A DNA stretch of 64,000 bases from Austropuccinia psidii (Eukaryota; Basidiomycota; Pucciniomycetes; Pucciniales; Sphaerophragmiaceae), in NCBI GenBank assembly GCA_023105745.1, contig JALGQZ010000001.1:54878937-54942936 (forward strand), written 5' to 3'. The notes under the pieces were generated by a model. That model made no database searches. It had not been told where the DNA came from and saw nothing but the letters and a program-made list of their open reading frames with translations. The stretch's first letter is position 1; every line of letters begins with the position of its first letter. Shown one piece after another: positions 62,430 through 64,000 of this stretch. The translations under genes were made by a program, and so were the position numbers.

Positions 62430-62800
62430 TGTGTATTCTGTTCCACTGGGGATTTTGCCCTTTCTTTTTCCATTTGAAGATCATTTATACTTCTGAGTCC
62501 ACCTCCATCTTATTGGATGGAGTACTGGGAATTTCTTCTAGTAGTAATGTGAAAAACTAAAGAGACCATCAAGATAAATCAGAAAAATGATTAAAAATCC
62601 TTGTTAATGGAAATATAAGAGAGGTACTCACCTTGAGAGTCCCCAATGGTGGGTCCTGGAAAACCCAGTTAATTGGGTTTTCTTTTCTTATTCATAACTT
62701 GTATTGGGGAACTTTCGCAATTTTCTTCCACTAATCTTTCAATAGTGGTTTGGCTAACCTCTGTTGGGCTGTCTTCAAGCCCTAAAAAAAGGAATTTAAC
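62430..62800 (-). pseudogene. gag 5' fragment of a further G1-type gypsy element
   Basis: Shares its plan with 27,560-27,918: a short first exon (about 62,632-62,790, with VGQPTTIERLVEE-like sequence in a broken frame), a donor GTGAGT at 62,631-62,626, then the start of the main gag frame (CCACTGGGGATTTTGCCCTT matches the copy near 27,575). It stops at the border of the G2 element (62,426). Its 5' LTR begins at 63,199. Confidence 0.7.
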
Positions 62801-63198
62801 TCTTTTTATGAAGATATGGCAATTTCCATGTAAACATTTCTTTTATATCTTTTTATATATGGGAAATAAGTCGATTTTTTTTATTTTTTCATTTATGAAT
62901 AATATAATTAATAAGATTAGTTTGAATCAAATTTTAATATAAATATATATTTTTAATTCATAAATATCTTATTCAATTACTAGAGTCACTAAAAGAAAAA
63001 TTGGGCAAGTCTAAGGAGGCAAAAACCCACGCTCAAGACAGTATAATTACTGTTCAAATGCCTCATTAGCCTTTAACATGAATAAATATAAAATTATTAT
63101 ATAATATTACAATTATAAATACAATTCATTATTGAATAATCCAAATTAAAATCTTTTAATATGGTTTTTCAAGTAAATATTACAGCCAGCACCCCAAA

Positions 63199-64000
63199 TT
63201 AAAGGTCTGGCTATGGAAATATAAGTAAAAATTATTACTATTTGACCTCTTATACTCTTAACTTCTTAACTTTAAATGAATAATAAGGTTAGAAATAACT
63301 ACAATTATGGTGTAAAAATATTTATATTATTGAAAAAGGATAGAATAATATATATTATATCATAGGAATGGTATAACAAAATAAATATATTTATGGCAAT
63401 GAATTGTTTTTACAAACAGATGATAAATGTGTGAAAAGCTGTTTTTCAACAATAAAAAACAATTTATAACAGTAATATTACTAATATTGAGGTTATATGT
63501 TAACATAAGCACTATTCATAAAAAGAATAATAATAAAGAGAAAATAGATTTTTTTAACAATAATATTATAATATAAATTGTTTTTATGCCGAAGAATGTA
63601 AATAACATGTATTTAAATTTTGTTTAAAATAAAAAATAGAGAGAATTACAAATTTTACTGTTTTCACGTAGATTTATATAATTTTAAATGAATTTAACAA
63701 GAAAAATATAATATTGGAGTAAGCACGTCAAAGCTAGTGATCATTAAAAGATAGATCTTTGGTATTTAATAACATAATATTTTTCTATCTAAAGAATAAA
63801 GAAATTACCTTTTTATTCAATTTTTTATTTTATCTGATGCACCTGAGCTGGAAACCAAGGAAGAAGAGGTCCTTTTATAGTAAATATCCTTCCTTATACT
63901 GATAGAATACCTTCCTATTAGACATTTAATAATTATATCCACTGAATTTAATCAAAAATTTATGCTTTTTTGATTATTAAATCATCATTAAACCTTTTCA
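63199..64000 (-). mobile_element. gypsy LTR, family G1, cut by the window edge
   Basis: Left end TTAAAGGTCTGGCTATGGAA follows the primer-site block (GCCAGCACCCCAAA) and is colinear with 28,396 onward, including AATAAAGAAATTACCTTTTT (about 63,795) and a TTTTATAGTAAATA region near 63,873. About 800 of 1,900 bp are in view. Confidence 0.8.

Noticed and set aside
28396..64000. tRNA or rRNA genes, including tRNA-like primer regions
   Set aside because: Looked for cloverleaf-like A and B box patterns and conserved rRNA words by eye; only primer-site fragments of LTR elements were seen.

Overview
The window looks like a transposon-saturated, AT-rich nuclear segment of a rust fungus (Pucciniales, Basidiomycota). 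Evidence: short introns of about 50-75 bp with GT..AG ends; a Tnp2-type (CACTA-like) transposase of the rust kind; a degenerate TET/JBP-type 2-oxoglutarate oxygenase; and Ty3/gypsy chromovirus and Ty1/copia polyproteins whose wording (for example a gag beginning TTRRGSQYS) I associate from memory with the myrtle rust Austropuccinia psidii. Genus is an inference. No confident intact host gene was found.

Region 1 (1-8.2 kb, minus strand): a low-complexity ORF end, a TET/JBP-like oxygenase pseudogene, an uncharacterised protein of 'family B' and a proline/asparagine-rich protein, all in one orientation. Region 2 (8.5-17.7 kb): about 17 copies of a 165-bp satellite unit with four dyads each, then a Tnp2 transposase relic and an accessory 'family C' gene, then a second diverged tandem repeat of about 182 bp carrying one of the same dyads. 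I read this as one decayed DNA transposon. Region 3 (17.9-23.7 kb): a second family B gene, a second family C gene and a convergent SNF2 ATPase relic. Families B and C each occur twice, so the first 24 kb may be remains of transposons that carry DNA-modification and chromatin genes.

Region 4 (25-64 kb) is LTR retrotransposons: a truncated gypsy gag-protease with its 5' LTR (25.1-30.3 kb); a copia relic with gag joined to RT (32.3-34.0 kb); a full-length young copia element with perfect TATGA target-site duplication (37.6-43.1 kb); two solo gypsy LTRs in opposite orientation (44.7-47.1 and 49.6-51.5 kb), one with a pol fragment inside it; a gag-protease fragment of another gypsy family (47.7-49.6 kb); and a 10.45-kb full-length but decayed gypsy element (52.0-62.4 kb) abutting the gag of a further gypsy copy whose LTR runs off the right edge. 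The stretches 34.1-37.6 and 43.1-44.7 kb, joined before the copia insertion, look richer in CpG and may be older host sequence.

Almost every coding unit is broken by stops. Many are TGA where a conserved frame continues, as expected of C-to-T decay of methylated DNA.
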